A DNA stretch of 64,000 nt from the NCBI GenBank assembly GCA_034440615.1, contig JAOTOM010005148.1:676001-740000 (forward strand), written 5' to 3'. Within the stretch, counting starts at the first letter, position 1, and every line of letters starts with the position of its first letter. The translations under genes and the position numbers were made by a program. Source of the DNA: Ashinkailepas kermadecensis. Lineage: Eukaryota > Arthropoda > Thecostraca > Neolepadidae. Under the pieces are notes generated by a model. That model was given only the letters and a program-made list of their open reading frames with translations. It did no database searches and was not told the DNA's origin. Positions 22,364-34,472 of the stretch are shown here, piece by piece.

Positions 22364-23012
22364 TGGTTATGAGGACGGCTATGAGGACGGCCACTCGGCT
22401 ATAAGGACGGCTTTGAGGACGGCTATGAGGACGGCCACTCGGCTATGAGGACGACTATGAGGACTGCTATGAGGACAGCTGTGAGGACGGCCACTCGGCT
22501 ATAAAGACGGCTATGAGGACGGCCACTCGGCTATAAGGGCGGCTGTGAGGACGGCTGTGAGGACGGCTGTGAGGACGGCCACTCGGCTATAAGGACGGCT
22601 ATGAGGACGGCTGTGAGGACGGCCACTCGGCTATAAGGGCGGCTGTGAGGGCGGCTGTGAGGACGGCTGTGAGGACGGCTGTGAGGACGGCCACTCGGCT
22701 ATAAGGACGGCTATGAGGACGGCTATGAGGACGGCTGTGAGGACGGCCACTCGGCTATAAGGGCGGCTGTGAGGGCGGCTGTGAGGACGGCTGTGAGGAC
22801 GGCTGTGAGGACGGCCACTCGGCTATAAAGACGGCTATGAGGACGGCCACTCGGCTATAAGGGCGGCTGTGAGGGCGGCTGTGAGGACGGCTGTGAGGAC
22901 GGCTGTGAGGACGGCTGTGAGGACGGCTGTGAGGACGGCCACTCGGCTATAAGGACGGCTGTGAGGACGGCTGTGAGGACGGCTGTGAGGACGGCCACTC
23001 GGCTATGAGGAC
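22364..23012. repeat. 12/18-bp minisatellite (GGCTGTGAGGAC with GGCCACTCGGCTATAAGG)
   Basis: About 650 bp built from two word types: the 12-bp GGCT(A/G)TGAGGAC in runs of one to six, and an 18-bp GGCCACTCGGCTATAA(G/A)G block about every 40-110 bp. The second type repeatedly presents TATAA. Both lengths are divisible by three. The arrangement suggests higher-order copying. No gene is supported. Confidence 0.95.
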
Positions 23013-24077
23013 GGAGCGTGGCGGGCGGAGTGGGAGAGAGCGCGGGAGCCACGGCGGCCGGCACAGCGGAGTGACGGGCTGCCGCCGGTCGAGCGGTGGG
23101 ACGCCGCCGTCTGGCCCGTCTGGCCGGTATCAGCGCCGGCTGAGCGCCGGCTCTGGCGCCCAGATGGCAGACGCGCCGGGCGGCGGCAGGCAATGTCTGC
23201 GGTCGAGCTGGTGCCCATTCCGGCACGGAGTCGGCCGCGGCCAGGGCTCGACTCGCTGACGAGGCGGCTGCAGTCCGGGCCCGCGGGGAGGCGGCGGGAA
23301 TGTGGGGATCGCCTCCAGGCAGGCTCAGTCAGTGTCAGGAGAAACAGCTCCGCATGGCGGGTTCCCGAGCCCAGCTGTGCTGCCAGGTCCGATCCCGTAT
23401 TGGAATCAGTCGTCTTGAAACAAATTGTCAACATTGTCGCTAGATCATGAGCTGGGGCTAAATGTTAATATGCATCAGAGACAGTGATTCCAAGGAAATG
23501 AAACTCAGCAAACGGCTGCATAATCAGTTGAACGGAAGCCATGGATAAACATGAAGACGATCTTTGGAAATCCGGCAATATCCCTCATAACACACCTGCT
23601 TAGCCAGTTTTGCCGTGTAAGTACAACGGAATGTGCATTTGTGAACGAAGCTCCGGGACATTACTCGACAGCAGAGTACATAAAACGGATAGGGGAACAG
23701 GCACCACTTAAGGTGCGTTACAACTGGCAAAAGCACAAATTACGTGTTTTTTCTGTATAATTTGTGTTATACCCACCTCATACCATCAGATGTTGCACAT
23801 GTGTTGCCATATGCATGCCCTGTGAAGCATTAAATCGAATGAACGTTTCGTTGTTGGTTGATCTAGCTGCATCATATTTGCATGAGAACATGAAGTCAAC
23901 AAGGATATTGGAATCAATTGGAACATATGAAGAAATTGAGGAGATCAGGCAAGATATCTAGTTACAATTTGATGTACTCGGTACCGGCCTTCAATAGTTT
24001 TTGCCCATTATTTCCCTTTCCATTTGAGACAAACATTGCATAGCTAAAATACCGTTTCATTCATCCATGTAATTTTT
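23013..24077. other. no gene; CpG-rich then AT-rich
   Basis: CpG-rich to 23400, then AT-rich. Short frames at 23551-23760 (69 codons) and 23764-23961 (65 codons) have plausible amino-acid composition but no recognisable motif. Confidence 0.35.
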
Positions 24078-24240
24078 GGAATTCGATTGGTCTAGGGTAA
24101 GATGCTCCTCTCACAATCGAAAGGTTGTGGTTAGAGTCTCACCTGTCGCTACTCTTCGCCCGCGACCAATCGGCGTGAGAGATTGGCGACGCTACATGAC
24201 TCAACGGTCGACGTGTCGTAAAACCAATAACCAACCAACC
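24078..24240 (+). mobile_element. tRNA-derived SINE, copy A (family 1 head)
   Basis: The 5' part is tRNA-like: GGTCTAGGGTAAGATGC resembles a D-arm/box A. An anticodon-arm region carries CTCACAA, and a degraded box B, GGTTAGAGTCTC, corresponds to the intact GGTTCGAGTCTC in copies B and C. The body follows: CGCGACCAATCGGCGTGAGAG, GGCGACGCTACATGACTC, GACGTGTCGTAAAACCAA. The tail is AACCAACCAACC-type. No target-site duplication is evident. The damaged box B suggests it is older than copy C. Confidence 0.85.
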
Positions 24241-24590
24241 AGTCTCTCGCCAGATATGTCTTTTTGTCACATCTGGACGGTGCGCGTAAGCTCGTGAGCG
24301 CAACAAGTCCATACTGGGTAAACGGGGTGAACGAAACCATCATACATAATGGTGTGCCACCCTCCGAGAAATTGCTATGGTACTAGAGCAAAATGTTTTT
24401 GTTTGAAGTCCATTCTGCGAGGTGACCGAACCGCAAAGTGAACTAAATTATACACAGGATCGTAAATGTGTTTTTACCCTTAGCAAAATGAAGATTAATT
24501 GTCCTTTTTCTGTTGGAAGTTCAGAACAATAGACTGAAACAGCCCACATGAAAGTTCCTGGAGGGGCCCTTCCGCTGCAGAATTCACTGA
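24241..24590. other. no gene recognised
   Basis: AT-rich spacer downstream of SINE copy A with nothing identifiable. Confidence 0.4.
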
Positions 24591-24822
24591 GTGTGTGTGT
24601 GTGTGTGGGGGGGGGTCACTCTAGCATATTTCAGGGTCGCTCTATTTCCTATCAGGAGACCGCCTTTTCCTCTGAGACGCTTTCGGATACAAAACCTGCT
24701 GAGCGAGGCTGGCGTGCTGGGGTGCACTCAAGGCATCAGGCATCCTTCCAGGAGGGATGCCTTTTCCCAGTCAAAAGAGCGCCACAGTTCCATTTTGTGT
24801 GTGTGGGGGGGGGGGGGGGTAC
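24591..24822. repeat. two TG/G-run microsatellites
   Basis: A (GT)n run followed by nine or more G at 24593-24616, and a (GT)n run followed by about 16 G near 24799-24822. The similar composition about 200 bp apart suggests an old duplication. Confidence 0.85.
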
Positions 24823-27179
24823 ATTCCTCAGTGTTTCCCCTACCCAGTATTTATCCTTGTCTAGAGAACACATGGTACGCCGTCCACACATTCTTTTTGT
24901 TATTTGTTGATTCTATGCTTGTTAACCTTCAATTCCAGCGTTAGCCTGATATCTCAAGTGAACACTATCCACTATCCTACACACTTGCAACTAGCATGCG
25001 ACTTCACTGCTTAGGTCGCGAAGTAATGCGCCAATTAAATATAAGGAGCCCATATTAAAGCAGATCCTATGCCTGGCCGTACGTGCATACAATATTTCAT
25101 AGTGGCCAAATTCCACGAGGTTGTCCCAGAGCACCTGGGATTCATACCTGCTGAGCAACATCGTTTAACTCGGCGAAAAAATTCGCCAATAGAGAGCGAC
25201 GACCCATTGGATTAGTCGCATCACTTTCCCACCGCTGCCTGAACAAGCTGTCGGTCCACAGGCAGCCTTCAGCCCATTGTCGCAGAGGACAATTGGTCTT
25301 CCGTCGATATCAGCACGATTGATGATCCATTCACACTGCCACACTGTCCGGACAACACCACTGGCATATCCCAAACTGCAGCATGATTAAGCACGGACAA
25401 CAGCCGGGTCAATTGCAAACAAGTCACGCAACAACAGCCCGGAAAATCCCAGAGGGCACGGTTGAGCCCGGGCGACAGCCCAGAGAAGTCCAATGGGTGA
25501 AGTCAGACAGCAAATATGGAAATCGGCGAAAGCATGATTGAACGCCGGAAGTAGCCTAGCATAAGCAGCGATAGCTTCAGCCCAGCACACAGGCTGGTAA
25601 AGCCCAGACAGCCGTAGGATTAAGTCCACAAGGCAACTATACACAGCCCAGAAAATGAAATGCTAAGTGTAGATATAAACCTGGTAAGTCACAGACGCCA
25701 TCATTAGCCGGAAAATAACATAAGTAGAGGCAACAGCCTAACAGATCCGGGTAGAAGCCTTGGAAGGTGGACACAGACGAGGCAATAAACTTAAAAAGCG
25801 CAATGAAAAGCATATTTTTTCCGAAAAATACAGCAATGTACCTATGAACGTTCTTAGAATGATGCCTATAGACAACATTATAATAACGTTCAACGAGATG
25901 ACGAACAAAGCTAGACCAAAATTTGACAAAACCCAAGCATCAGCCTGCCGAAACCCAAGCAACACAAAAACTACAGAACCATGGAAAACAAACAAAGAAA
26001 TTTGACAGAAAATCAAAGCAACCCGGTCAAGCTCAGCCAGTATTCTGGTCAAGTTCAGACAGGCAGAGCTGCTGCTGTGTCACAAGCACGACAGTGAGTT
26101 GTCCGCCCGTTCACGTACCCGATCCAGAGTGTGACCTCAGACTTCCAGAGCCGCTGCATGGTGTGGCATGTCTGCGCGGGTCAGCGATCCGGCTGGCAGC
26201 GACCGCGGCACCACCCCAGCACCAGCTGAGCCCCAGCCCGGCACACCGACAGCCCGCTGCCCGGCCGGCAACTGGAGGTCGGCCGCGCGCGGCCGGCGGC
26301 CGGCGGGCGGCACCGCACCTCACCTCGGCCGCCCTCGCGTCCGCGCCAGTACGGGCGACCGGTGCCGCACGGCCGGCGGCGTGGCGCGCGAGTCTCGACC
26401 GTGCGCGCGGCGCGGCCACGGAGGCGGCGCGCGGTACGCGCAGCCGCCACGCGGGAATGTATCGGAACTGAATCAGATCAGAGTTGTGCGGCGCGGTGGC
26501 GGCGGCCGCCGCCGCGGCCACCGTCACAATGGCCGCGTGTCGTCACGGTACGCGGCGACCGTCGCCGCCGAGTGACGCTCGCACGCCCCTGCTGCGTGCT
26601 CCGTCTCGCAGCCGCGTCCCGGCGCGTGCGTGCTCGCCAATTCCCCGTGTCGCCACCGGACGGTGTTCGTGCGCGCCCGGCCGCCGTCCAACGACCGCCT
26701 CGCGTGTCCAGTAGCATCAGACGGCCATGTCCTTGTCCATGGCGTAAGAAGCGCCCTGATGAGGACGCCCTGCTACGCTATCGGCGGGCGTGCGAGGTGC
26801 GCACGCTCCCTCGGCCGGGTGCAGCGAACGCGCGCCATTCGCCGGCCCGCTCTGCCGAAACGGTCTGACAAATGCTCCGAGCCCAGGTGACCTCCACCTT
26901 ATGTGCGCTGCCGTCTTTGGTTTCGCAGTGGGAGGTGAACTGGGGAGACAGGTCAAGGCTCCCGCGGGGGAAAACACGACGCAGGTTCCTGCTGCGATTG
27001 GCGTCACCTGTGCGCCTACTGAGTCACGAACGATCCCAGCGAGGCGAGGACTCGTGTCCGGTCCGTACGTCACACGTCACCCCTCCCCTCGACCGCCTGC
27101 CGAGCCGTGTCACGGGTGTGTGACTCACGCACCGCGCTGAGCAACCGACACCGATCAAAACACACCTCTCGCTCCGCTC
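24823..27179. other. no gene; AT-rich then strongly CpG-rich
   Basis: Bases 25370-25750 contain degenerate ACAGCCCAGAAAATCC-like words. Bases 26090-27130 are very CpG-rich with overlapping frames on both strands up to 182 codons, none with recognisable domains. A perfect 16-bp palindrome CGGCCGCGCGCGGCCG is at 26280-26295. A CpG-type promoter is possible but unsupported. Confidence 0.4.
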
Positions 27180-27452
27180 ACAGCGGAGGGGCGGGAGGCG
27201 GACGGGCGAGAGGCGGACGGGCGAGAGGCGGAGGGGCAGGAGGCGGAGGGGCGAGAGGCGGACGGGCGAGAGGCGGAGGGGCGGAGGCGGAGGGGCAGGA
27301 GGCGGACGGGCCAGAGGCGGACGGGCAGGAGGCGGACGGGCGAGAGGCGGAGGGGCGGGAGGCGGAGGGGCAGGAGGCGGACGGGCCAGAGGCGGACGGG
27401 CCAGAGGCGGACGGGCAGGAGGCGGACGGGCGAGAGGCGGAGGGGAGCTGAA
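27180..27452. repeat. 15-bp minisatellite AGGCGGACGGGCGAG
   Basis: About 18 tandem 15-bp units mixing AGGCGGACGGGC(G)AG and AGGCGGAGGGGCAGG types. It is G-rich on the plus strand. It opens 114-142 codon frames of (ADGQE)n type on plus and Ser/Pro/Ala type on minus, which are artefacts. Confidence 0.95.
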
Positions 27453-28573
27453 GCGGATGGAAGGCCGGGCGAGCGGAGGAGAAGGGAGCGGAGCGGCGCC
27501 GCCGTCCCTCGCCGTGACCTCGCGTGACCGACGCGGTCAGACGCCCGCCCGCCACCGACGGTGGCCGAGATTACCGACGCCATTAGCAGCAGCCAGTGGT
27601 CCTCGCCACCAGCGGCAGGACGCCCGGGAGCGCCGGCTCATCACGGAGGGCCTGGAGTGAGAAGCGGCGCTGCACGCTGCCCGCGCCGTGGGCTTCGTCT
27701 GCAGCGTGGCGGTGCGCACCTGACGTGTGCCGGACGCTCCTCACCAGCACCCAGCGCCCGCCAGAGTCACCGGCGGTGCACCAGCCGCCGGTGGCCAACG
27801 GCGCCGCACAGGCACCGTTTACGCGGCCGGTGCGCGGGCTGATTTCGCCGTTTACGTTTACGCGGCGTGTGCCGCGCGGTACGCGGCCGCTGGCGGCGAG
27901 TTCATGCGAATCGCCGCGTCGGTAGCGACGCGGCTCGACGCTCCACCGCCGGGCCGAGTCATGGGGAGCGACCGACACGTAGTCGGACATTCCTAACTGC
28001 CGCGCAGAAATTGCACACGTAACGGAGTGTCCGTACCATGATCGGAGGCCTTTTTTCGGCACGTGCTGCACGATCAGTCCTCCTCGTTCAACCTTTCCTC
28101 ACCTTCCCCTCCCCCTCTACATCACGGGCAGTGGTGTAGAGTGTAGAGATGCAGTGGTGTGGTTGGCCGACCCATCGAGGCACCACTCTGATTTCCCTTC
28201 GTCCCTCCCCTCTCGTACCTTTTCCCATTTTTCCTCAATGTCATCACCCTCTACCTGTCTTATTCCTTGCGATCAACCCTCTTCTCCCTCTCTCTCCGGA
28301 AGCTGTGCTGGGCTCCGGCGACCCCATCCCAGGTCAGCAGCCGACGCTCGGCTAAGTGTGTGGAACCGCCGACGGTGCACTAATCTGGAAGATCACCTCA
28401 GTTTGCAGCAGCTGTGCAAAGTGCACCACATCACGCTGCACGCCAGCGCAATGTCAGCGACTGCAAGGTCGCCGCCACCATCTGCATAGGTCAAGGAGGC
28501 ATGGGCTGCCAGACTGGGCGGAAAAACAGGGGTGGCCCGGGGTCAAGGCCCGCCCTCTTCATGTCGGCTGAGA
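27453..28573. other. CpG-rich region; at most a weak exon candidate
   Basis: Bases 27610-27659 read on the plus strand as RQDARERRLITEGLE between a CACCAG acceptor-like and a GAGTGAGA donor-like site. This is charged and helix-like, but too short and too poorly spliced to call. Bases 28090-28300 are pyrimidine-rich. Nothing else is identified. Confidence 0.3.
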
Positions 28574-28925
28574 GCATTAGCCCCAAGGTGTTGCAAGGAG
28601 CATCCTCCCACACCGTGTTTCTGATAGGGGTTTCTCATGCGTATGCTAGTAGGCGAGCACGTCCTTGAATATTCAATTCGTACTTAGAAAGGCGTAGTTT
28701 TGTAACGCAACTTTCATCTGGGCACTCGCAATCATTTGTAGGGATCCACAAGGGATGCCCAAGGTGTTGCATTGATAATCCTCCCTCGCCGTATTTCGGA
28801 TGGGGGTTCTCACGCGTATGCGAGTAGGCGGGCATGTCCTTTAGTATTCCATTCGTACTTGCAGTGTAGTTTCGTAACTCTTCGTCCGTGTCTGGACATT
28901 CAGAATCATTTATGGAAATTCACAA
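28574..28925. repeat. imperfect tandem duplication of about 175-185 bp
   Basis: Two diverged direct copies share CCCAAGGTGTTGCA, TTCTCA(T/C)GCGTATGC, AGTAGGCG, CATTCGTACTT, TAGTTT(T/C)GTAAC and AATCATTT in the same order. The first starts near 28574 and the second near 28757. Confidence 0.85.
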
Positions 28926-29068
28926 TGAACGTCTGGGCACTCACAATAATGTTTCAGCACTCACAAAGCTGTTCTGAACAGTGCTGTATTCATATTTTGG
29001 GATGATGCATGTGTAAAAGGAAGCTTTGGCGTCATTCTGTTCTGAGAGAATGATGTTCGTTCTTTTTG

Positions 29069-29076
29069 TGACGTCA
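29069..29076. promoter_or_regulatory. CRE-type palindrome TGACGTCA
   Basis: A perfect consensus within GTGACGTCAG. Another lies 427 bp downstream. Confidence 0.3.
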
Positions 29077-29174
29077 GTAAAGTAGCATTTATTAACTTTG
29101 GGTGTTTTTTTTTAAGAAGAAGTAAGCTTACAGTTATTACCCAAACAGCTCCAATCCGCCTTACAGCGAGAAAA

Positions 29175-29245
29175 GGAGATGATAGTTTCCCAGATATAAT
29201 GATGTTCTGTATGACACAAATTCAGCAGCAGCCTATTTTTCCAAC
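29175..29245 (+). repeat. dispersed repeat family X, copy
   Basis: Contains TTCCCAGATATAATGATGTTC, then TATGACACAAATTCAG and TATTTTTCCAACC, collinear with the 1207 copy. Confidence 0.5.
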
Positions 29246-29495
29246 CATGGTTCGAACAGGTACACAAGTCGGGAGCGTCGGGTCAGATGCGTCCATATGT
29301 GGCACATCACGGACAAAAGGTCGTTCATCTTGCTACGTACGACACTGAGACGCTTGAGCACTTCCCTGCAACCTGCATGAAAGGTCAGTATTCATGTTCA
29401 TCACGTATTCATCTGTTCCATCACATGTAATACCTTGCCGCGCAGCACATGTGAGGCGCAGTCGGCTTGTCCGGATAAGGGCTGGCCTCCTTGAC

Positions 29496-29503
29496 TGACG
29501 TCA
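29496..29503. promoter_or_regulatory. CRE-type palindrome TGACGTCA
   Basis: A perfect consensus within ACTGACGTCACAG. Confidence 0.3.
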
Positions 29504-30246
29504 CAGTGAACATACATCATGGGGCATTCATGTCCTGATATTTAGACCACCCACACTGTGTGTAATCAATATGGGGAGCAGAAAAAAAACGGGGAGCACA
29601 CTGATACCGGCCAACACTGGTCTCCATAGCAGCGTCCAGTGATTTAGATCGCTACAGGTACAATGAAATGCACGAGCCAGTTGGGACTAATCCGAAACAT
29701 GTTTGCTCTTGTAAAGCGGCTGCGCCTTAAACCCATTCCGAGTTTGTTCGCGTTTTATAGCCATCCAACATGTGCAAAATGATAACTTCCATTTCATATT
29801 GACCAGCATATTCAATAAATACACTTCATTTTATAACACAAAAAGGAGGTTTTAGTGCCTTTAATCAGATCGATTGTTGTCACGCAGCGTGCGTCGCATA
29901 TCGAGCGTGTTCTAATTGGCTTTAATGGCATGCTGTCTGTTTACGTGCTCGACAATACGCAAAAAGTGAAGGAGCGGCAGATCAACCTTGGACACCGAGC
30001 ACGCTGCGCAGGCTTTTATCTGCTCCAGATAGCGCTGAGGTTCATGCGTCCCGCGGTGGGCGTACAGAGCCCTTGTTCTCGCTGTGCAACATAAATCCGA
30101 ACACCGGACAAGTTGGCACGGACACGTGCGATATTTCACGTGCCAGACTCCACCTGGCGATGCAACACGTTGTTGATCCTTCAGTCCGCCCACTGGCTCC
30201 GGCCGCAGCCACGGCCGCCACGGCCGCCACGCCGGTCACCTCCCAC

Positions 30247-30790
30247 CTGGACTGACGCTCCAGCAGCGCCTGTGTCAACTCACGTACTGCCGCGATCCCT
30301 GGCACCACGCCAGCCACCACCCGCCTGGACTGACGCTCCAGCAGTGCCTGTGTCAGCTCACGTACTGCCGCGATCCCTGGCACCACGCCAGCCACCACCC
30401 GCCTGGACTGACGCTCCAGCAGCGCCCGTGTCAGCTCACGTACTGACGCGATCCCTGCCGCCACGCCGGTTATCTCCCACTCCCCCCTCGCACGACCGCG
30501 ACTGACGCTCCAGCAGCGCCCGTGTCAGCTCACGTACGACGCGATCCCTGCCACGCCTGGACTGACGCTCCAGCAGCGCCCGTGTCAGCTCACGTACTGA
30601 CGCGATCCCTGCCGCCACGCCGGTTATCTCCCACCTGGACTGACGCTCCATGACGCTCCAGCAGCGCCCGTGTCAGCTCACGTACTGACGCGATCCCTGC
30701 CGCCACGCCGGTTATCTCCCACCTGGACTGACGCTCCAGCAGCGCCCGTGTCAGCTCGCGTACGGACGCGATCCCTGCCGCTACGCCGAT
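30247..30790. repeat. 78-bp tandem repeat, about 6-7 units
   Basis: Units begin CTGGACTGACGCTCCAG, with starts at about 30247, 30325 and 30403, then irregular truncated units and full units near 30638 and 30725. The unit contains GTGTCAGCTCACGTACTG and, in later units, GCCGGTTATCTCCCAC. 78 is divisible by three, so minus-strand frames with repeated RELTRALLERQSRWE appear. I treat these as artefacts. Confidence 0.95.
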
Positions 30791-32387
30791 GCTGGGGCTC
30801 AGGTTTTCACGTTGGCATGGTCGTGATGGTTCGATCGTCAATGACCTCAGCACCGAGTTGAAGAGCCGCGCAGCACTGGATTGCTGTCATACGGGACAGT
30901 GTCCTCTCCGGCAAACTTTCCTCGCATCTTCCCGCTGGGTGCTTGAATGGTGGTGAGCGATAATGAAATGGTGGGACCTTAACATTGTTCTTCGATAACA
31001 ATGCCGTAACCTGTGCATTATTCAGCGCGAGTCCATGATGATACATGGTTCACTGTTTGGCTATTGAAGAAAGCCATGCAACCCAGGTGTTCAAGAGGCT
31101 TAGCTTCGCGCTTTATTCGTACTCCCATTATTCTTAAATGATGTACAAAGAGCAGGTACACCAATGATTGCAGGCACAAAAACAAGTTTCTGGTGTCAGA
31201 ACGAACATGTCATCTTCAGCTTAATTGCCAGCAAATTATTATCTCCAAATGCAGGGTATCTAAACATAAAACCAGCTGCGCTGCTGTAGTCGATTTGGCT
31301 GCAGCTGAGGTCGTGGCCCCTGTGAATATCCAGTGCTCAGTCGAGCCCATCAGGCAGCCGTCTCAGCTAAACATCGGCCCGGCGACCGTGCTCCGGCCGT
31401 GCTCCGGCCGTGCTCCGGATCGTGGGTCGTCGGCTTCTGGCTGCGCTCCAGCGGCTGCACGACGTGGCCATGCATAAGTCTTGTTTACCAGCTGGGCGCA
31501 CAAGCCAGCCGGCAGCCGGAAACCGGCTCCAAGCGGACAGCGGACAGCCAGCGAGCCGGCAGCCGGCCCCAGCGGACAGCCAGCCGGCCCCAGCGGACAG
31601 CCAGCGAGCTGGCAGACAGCTCCTGGTGCACGACCAGCGAGCCGACCGTGATCCCGGCCGTGCGCTCCATGTTACGTACCGAGTAGCGGTTCTCACAGAC
31701 CCATACATACGTACTGACCATCTGCTTCAGCGCATGCGAATGTTGCAAGTGGGTGGGTGGGGCTGAGGTGGCGGTGGGGTGCGGGAAGGGCATTCGGCCA
31801 CTTTGTTTGGAAATGGGTGCTGCATGGGCGTCCATTAGGGGAGTGCCGCATCGACGTGCATTACGACTGCGCACGCGGAGACCATGAAAACACCATCAGC
31901 GCCTGAGAGCCTGAGAGCCTGAGAGCCCGAGAGGCTATCACACTCTGTGCATGCACCAGGTAACTGCCCGGCCAAGTACTCCTCTCCGAACGGCACTGCA
32001 CTCAGAGATACCTCTCCTCGACATTGCTTATTGATCATCGGGCTGGTATAGTGCACCGACCGCAAACGATCGCCTATTGCGGCTCTAAACATCGCTCTTG
32101 GACCCGCTCTTAAGCACGACGCTCGGACATCGCTCTCGGACAGCAGAGGTGGTCTCCCTGTCGAGCGCCGCCTGGCCGGTCACGTGATCGGAGCGCGTGG
32201 CACTCAACGCGTCTGTGGCCGGATCACGTGACGGTGGGGCGGGTCCGCCCCCGTGCCAGTCCCGGACCAGTACCGGGCGGCGGCCGGGCCAGCTTTTTGC
32301 CGCTGTCGAGAATTGGAACGCGTCGGAGCGGGCGCCGGTACGTTGGACCGGCGCAGTGGTATGGTGGGGCCCGTCGGCAATCCCCAG
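30791..32387. other. no gene; short GC-rich repeats
   Basis: Includes a minus-strand family X copy (30845-30915), three CTCCGGCCGTG units near 31389-31420, CAGCGGACAGCCAGC words at 31530-31620, and (GAGAGCCT)n at 31905-31935. Frames of 113-129 codons cross these repeats and are not supported. Confidence 0.45.
30845..30915 (-). repeat. dispersed repeat family X, copy
   Basis: On the minus strand it reads CCGGAGAGGACACTGTCCCG, then TATGACAGCAATCCAG, matching the 61300 copy closely. Confidence 0.5.
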
Positions 32388-32765
32388 ATCCACCGGTCAG
32401 CGGCCTTGGCCGGGGACAGTGACCTTGTTAGGGATCTGTGTCGGTGACCACCAGCTCCACCGGTCAGCGGCCTTGACCGGGGACAGTGACCTTGGTAGGG
32501 ACTTGTGTCGGTGACCCTCGGCTCCACCGGTCAGCGGCCTTGACCGGAGACAGTGACCTTGGCAGGAACTTGTGTCGGTGACCACCAGCTCCACCGGTCA
32601 GCGGCCTTGACCGGAGACAGTGACCTTGGCAGGAACTTGTGTCGGTGACCACCAGCTCCACCGGTCAGCGGCCTTGACCGGGGAAGAAGACCTTGGCAGG
32701 ACCAGTGTCGGTGGCCTCCAGCTCCATCGGTCAGCGGCCTTGGCCGCGAACAGTGACGGTGAAGG
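32388..32765. repeat. 67-bp tandem repeat, about 5.5 units
   Basis: Units begin CACCGGTCAGCGGCCTTG and run through GACAGTGACCTTG and TGTGTCGGTGACC. Each contains GGTCAGCGGCCTTGACC, a small inverted repeat. The 3' end is more diverged. Confidence 0.95.
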
Positions 32766-32862
32766 AACCAGTGTCGGTGTACACACCGACAATGGTTTCT
32801 GGACCTCCATCGACACTGGTCGGTGTACACGCCGATTTCCGTTACACATCGTGCAACGGAAA
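32766..32862. repeat. two small inverted repeats
   Basis: CCAGTGTCGGTG pairs with CATCGACACTGG with one mismatch. GATTTCCGTT at about 32832 pairs perfectly with AACGGAAATC about 11 bases later. They may be decayed ends of the adjacent array. Confidence 0.7.
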
Positions 32863-34446
32863 TCGGACGCGGTGATCCGTGAATGTTCCACTCCATACGG
32901 AGATGAGTACAATAATGCCGTTATGAGATGTCGTGCTGAGATGTAAGTCATGTTTTATATCGCTATGCCTACGGTAGATAAATCAGCTTGTCTCCAGCAG
33001 AACATCTATCTTCTAGATGTGTGGCAGCATGCGGGGATGGAAGATGAAAGCTAGTTCAAATCTGTTCACACTTTAACACCGACAAAAATCCAAATGTGTT
33101 TATTATTCAAGTATGCTGCACGGACAAGAAAACTTCCCTTTATGAGTATGGAGGTCTACACATTTCAGGCACGGCATTCCGCCATATCAATCTCCCGTCA
33201 CGTGGAAGCAAGTTTTCGGAACCACCTCTGCGAACATTGAGATATAGTGCGAGTGCCCCCGCCCCCATCCTCCCACAACGTAAACAAACACACACAAACA
33301 CCCATACACACACACGCGCATACACAAACTTCGGTAAAGCATACCACAGCGTCAGTCTCTCAGCGCGTCAGCCATGTCTCCACGGACATACGGCAAGTCA
33401 AGAAGCAGATAGCAACTATGTATCGCTATTTACAAGCGCTTCGACATGCGCTTCCCCGTAAATCATGGTGTAAATCCACAAACACGGCTGTGCCTTTGCC
33501 GTTGAGCCCGGTTGGAGACAACTTGACCATCTCGAAGATGCCGGGCACGAGTTATCGGGCACGAACATGGGAAGCGATGTTTTCGATGTGTTTCTATGCG
33601 GCCGCATGAAGAAGAACGATAGCTGGCGACATTGGGGTACTCCACCATTCAGACACACAGCGTGCATCTAGATATCAAGCCACATGTGGATAACCCGAAG
33701 ATACTATTCGTACTTCGCTCATTTTCGTCCAGCTATTTGTTCCGAGGAAGGATGAATAAACAGACACTTACATGAATAAATATAAATTTTGCGACGGTTA
33801 GCTGGATAAGATGTGGTTTCATGAACTTACTCCGGGAACAAATGCAGGCTGTGACTGCAAAACCATTGATGGATAGACAGGTCATCAAAATCACATGCAT
33901 AAACATTTCTGCTGATTGCATGACGCATTCTCATTCGGAAGCTGTTGCTAACGAGCGTGGGAGTGAGCAGCCCATAAGTCGGAGTCACAAAGTTTACAAG
34001 CCCACACCTACGTCCCAAAAAGAACAGCCTGCAGCGCTAAACTGGGTCGAAGCACTAACAGATTCTTCCGAAACCGATCGATGCAGAGGATGAGGGACTC
34101 AGCGACACCCCTCGACAGAGCAGGACCGCTAGGGGTCTGAGCGCCGTTGTCCGTCACGAAACTGGTGGCGTTACGCCGCGGAACAGTCGGCCGAGAGCCG
34201 GCGTCAGCGGGGCTTTTCGTTGTTTTGTTTTGATAAATTTGCACAACACACAACACATTCACAATACTGACACGATTGGCACAAAAGACCAACACGCCTC
34301 ATATCGTGGCGCCTCTCGCAGGCAAACACATGTCATCAATTATTATTACTCAGATCGCCGACAGGAGTGCCGCCCCCGACCCACCCACACCGCCAGCTAC
34401 GTCATCCACCGCTTCATGCGTGGATTCTGGCGCAGGCGCACCGCTT
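32863..34446. other. no gene; AT-rich with a CA microsatellite
   Basis: Imperfect (CA)n at 33289-33332. Short frames of up to 121 codons cross it. Nothing is recognisable. Bases 34340-34600 become CpG-rich. Confidence 0.4.
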
Positions 34447-34472
34447 CAGCGCCGCCGCAGCCGGCGGCGCTG
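34447..34472. repeat. 11-bp-stem GC hairpin
   Basis: CAGCGCCGCCG at 34447-34457 pairs exactly with CGGCGGCGCTG at 34462-34472 around a CAGC loop. It lies at the start of a CGGCCGGGGCGCCTGCGTCAG tandem pair. Confidence 0.85.

Larger units (their letters stand above)
28926..30246. other. no gene recognised
   Basis: AT-rich DNA with a family X copy near 29175 and CRE-type sites at 29069-29076 and 29496-29503. A 79-codon frame at 29855-30094 has no motif. Confidence 0.4.

Noticed and set aside
27583..28071. Overlapping frames in the 27.5-28.1 kb CpG-rich region, including an RQDARERRLITEGLE segment
   Set aside because: Splice-like flanks are weak and the peptide is only about 15 residues. GC-rich DNA yields such frames readily.
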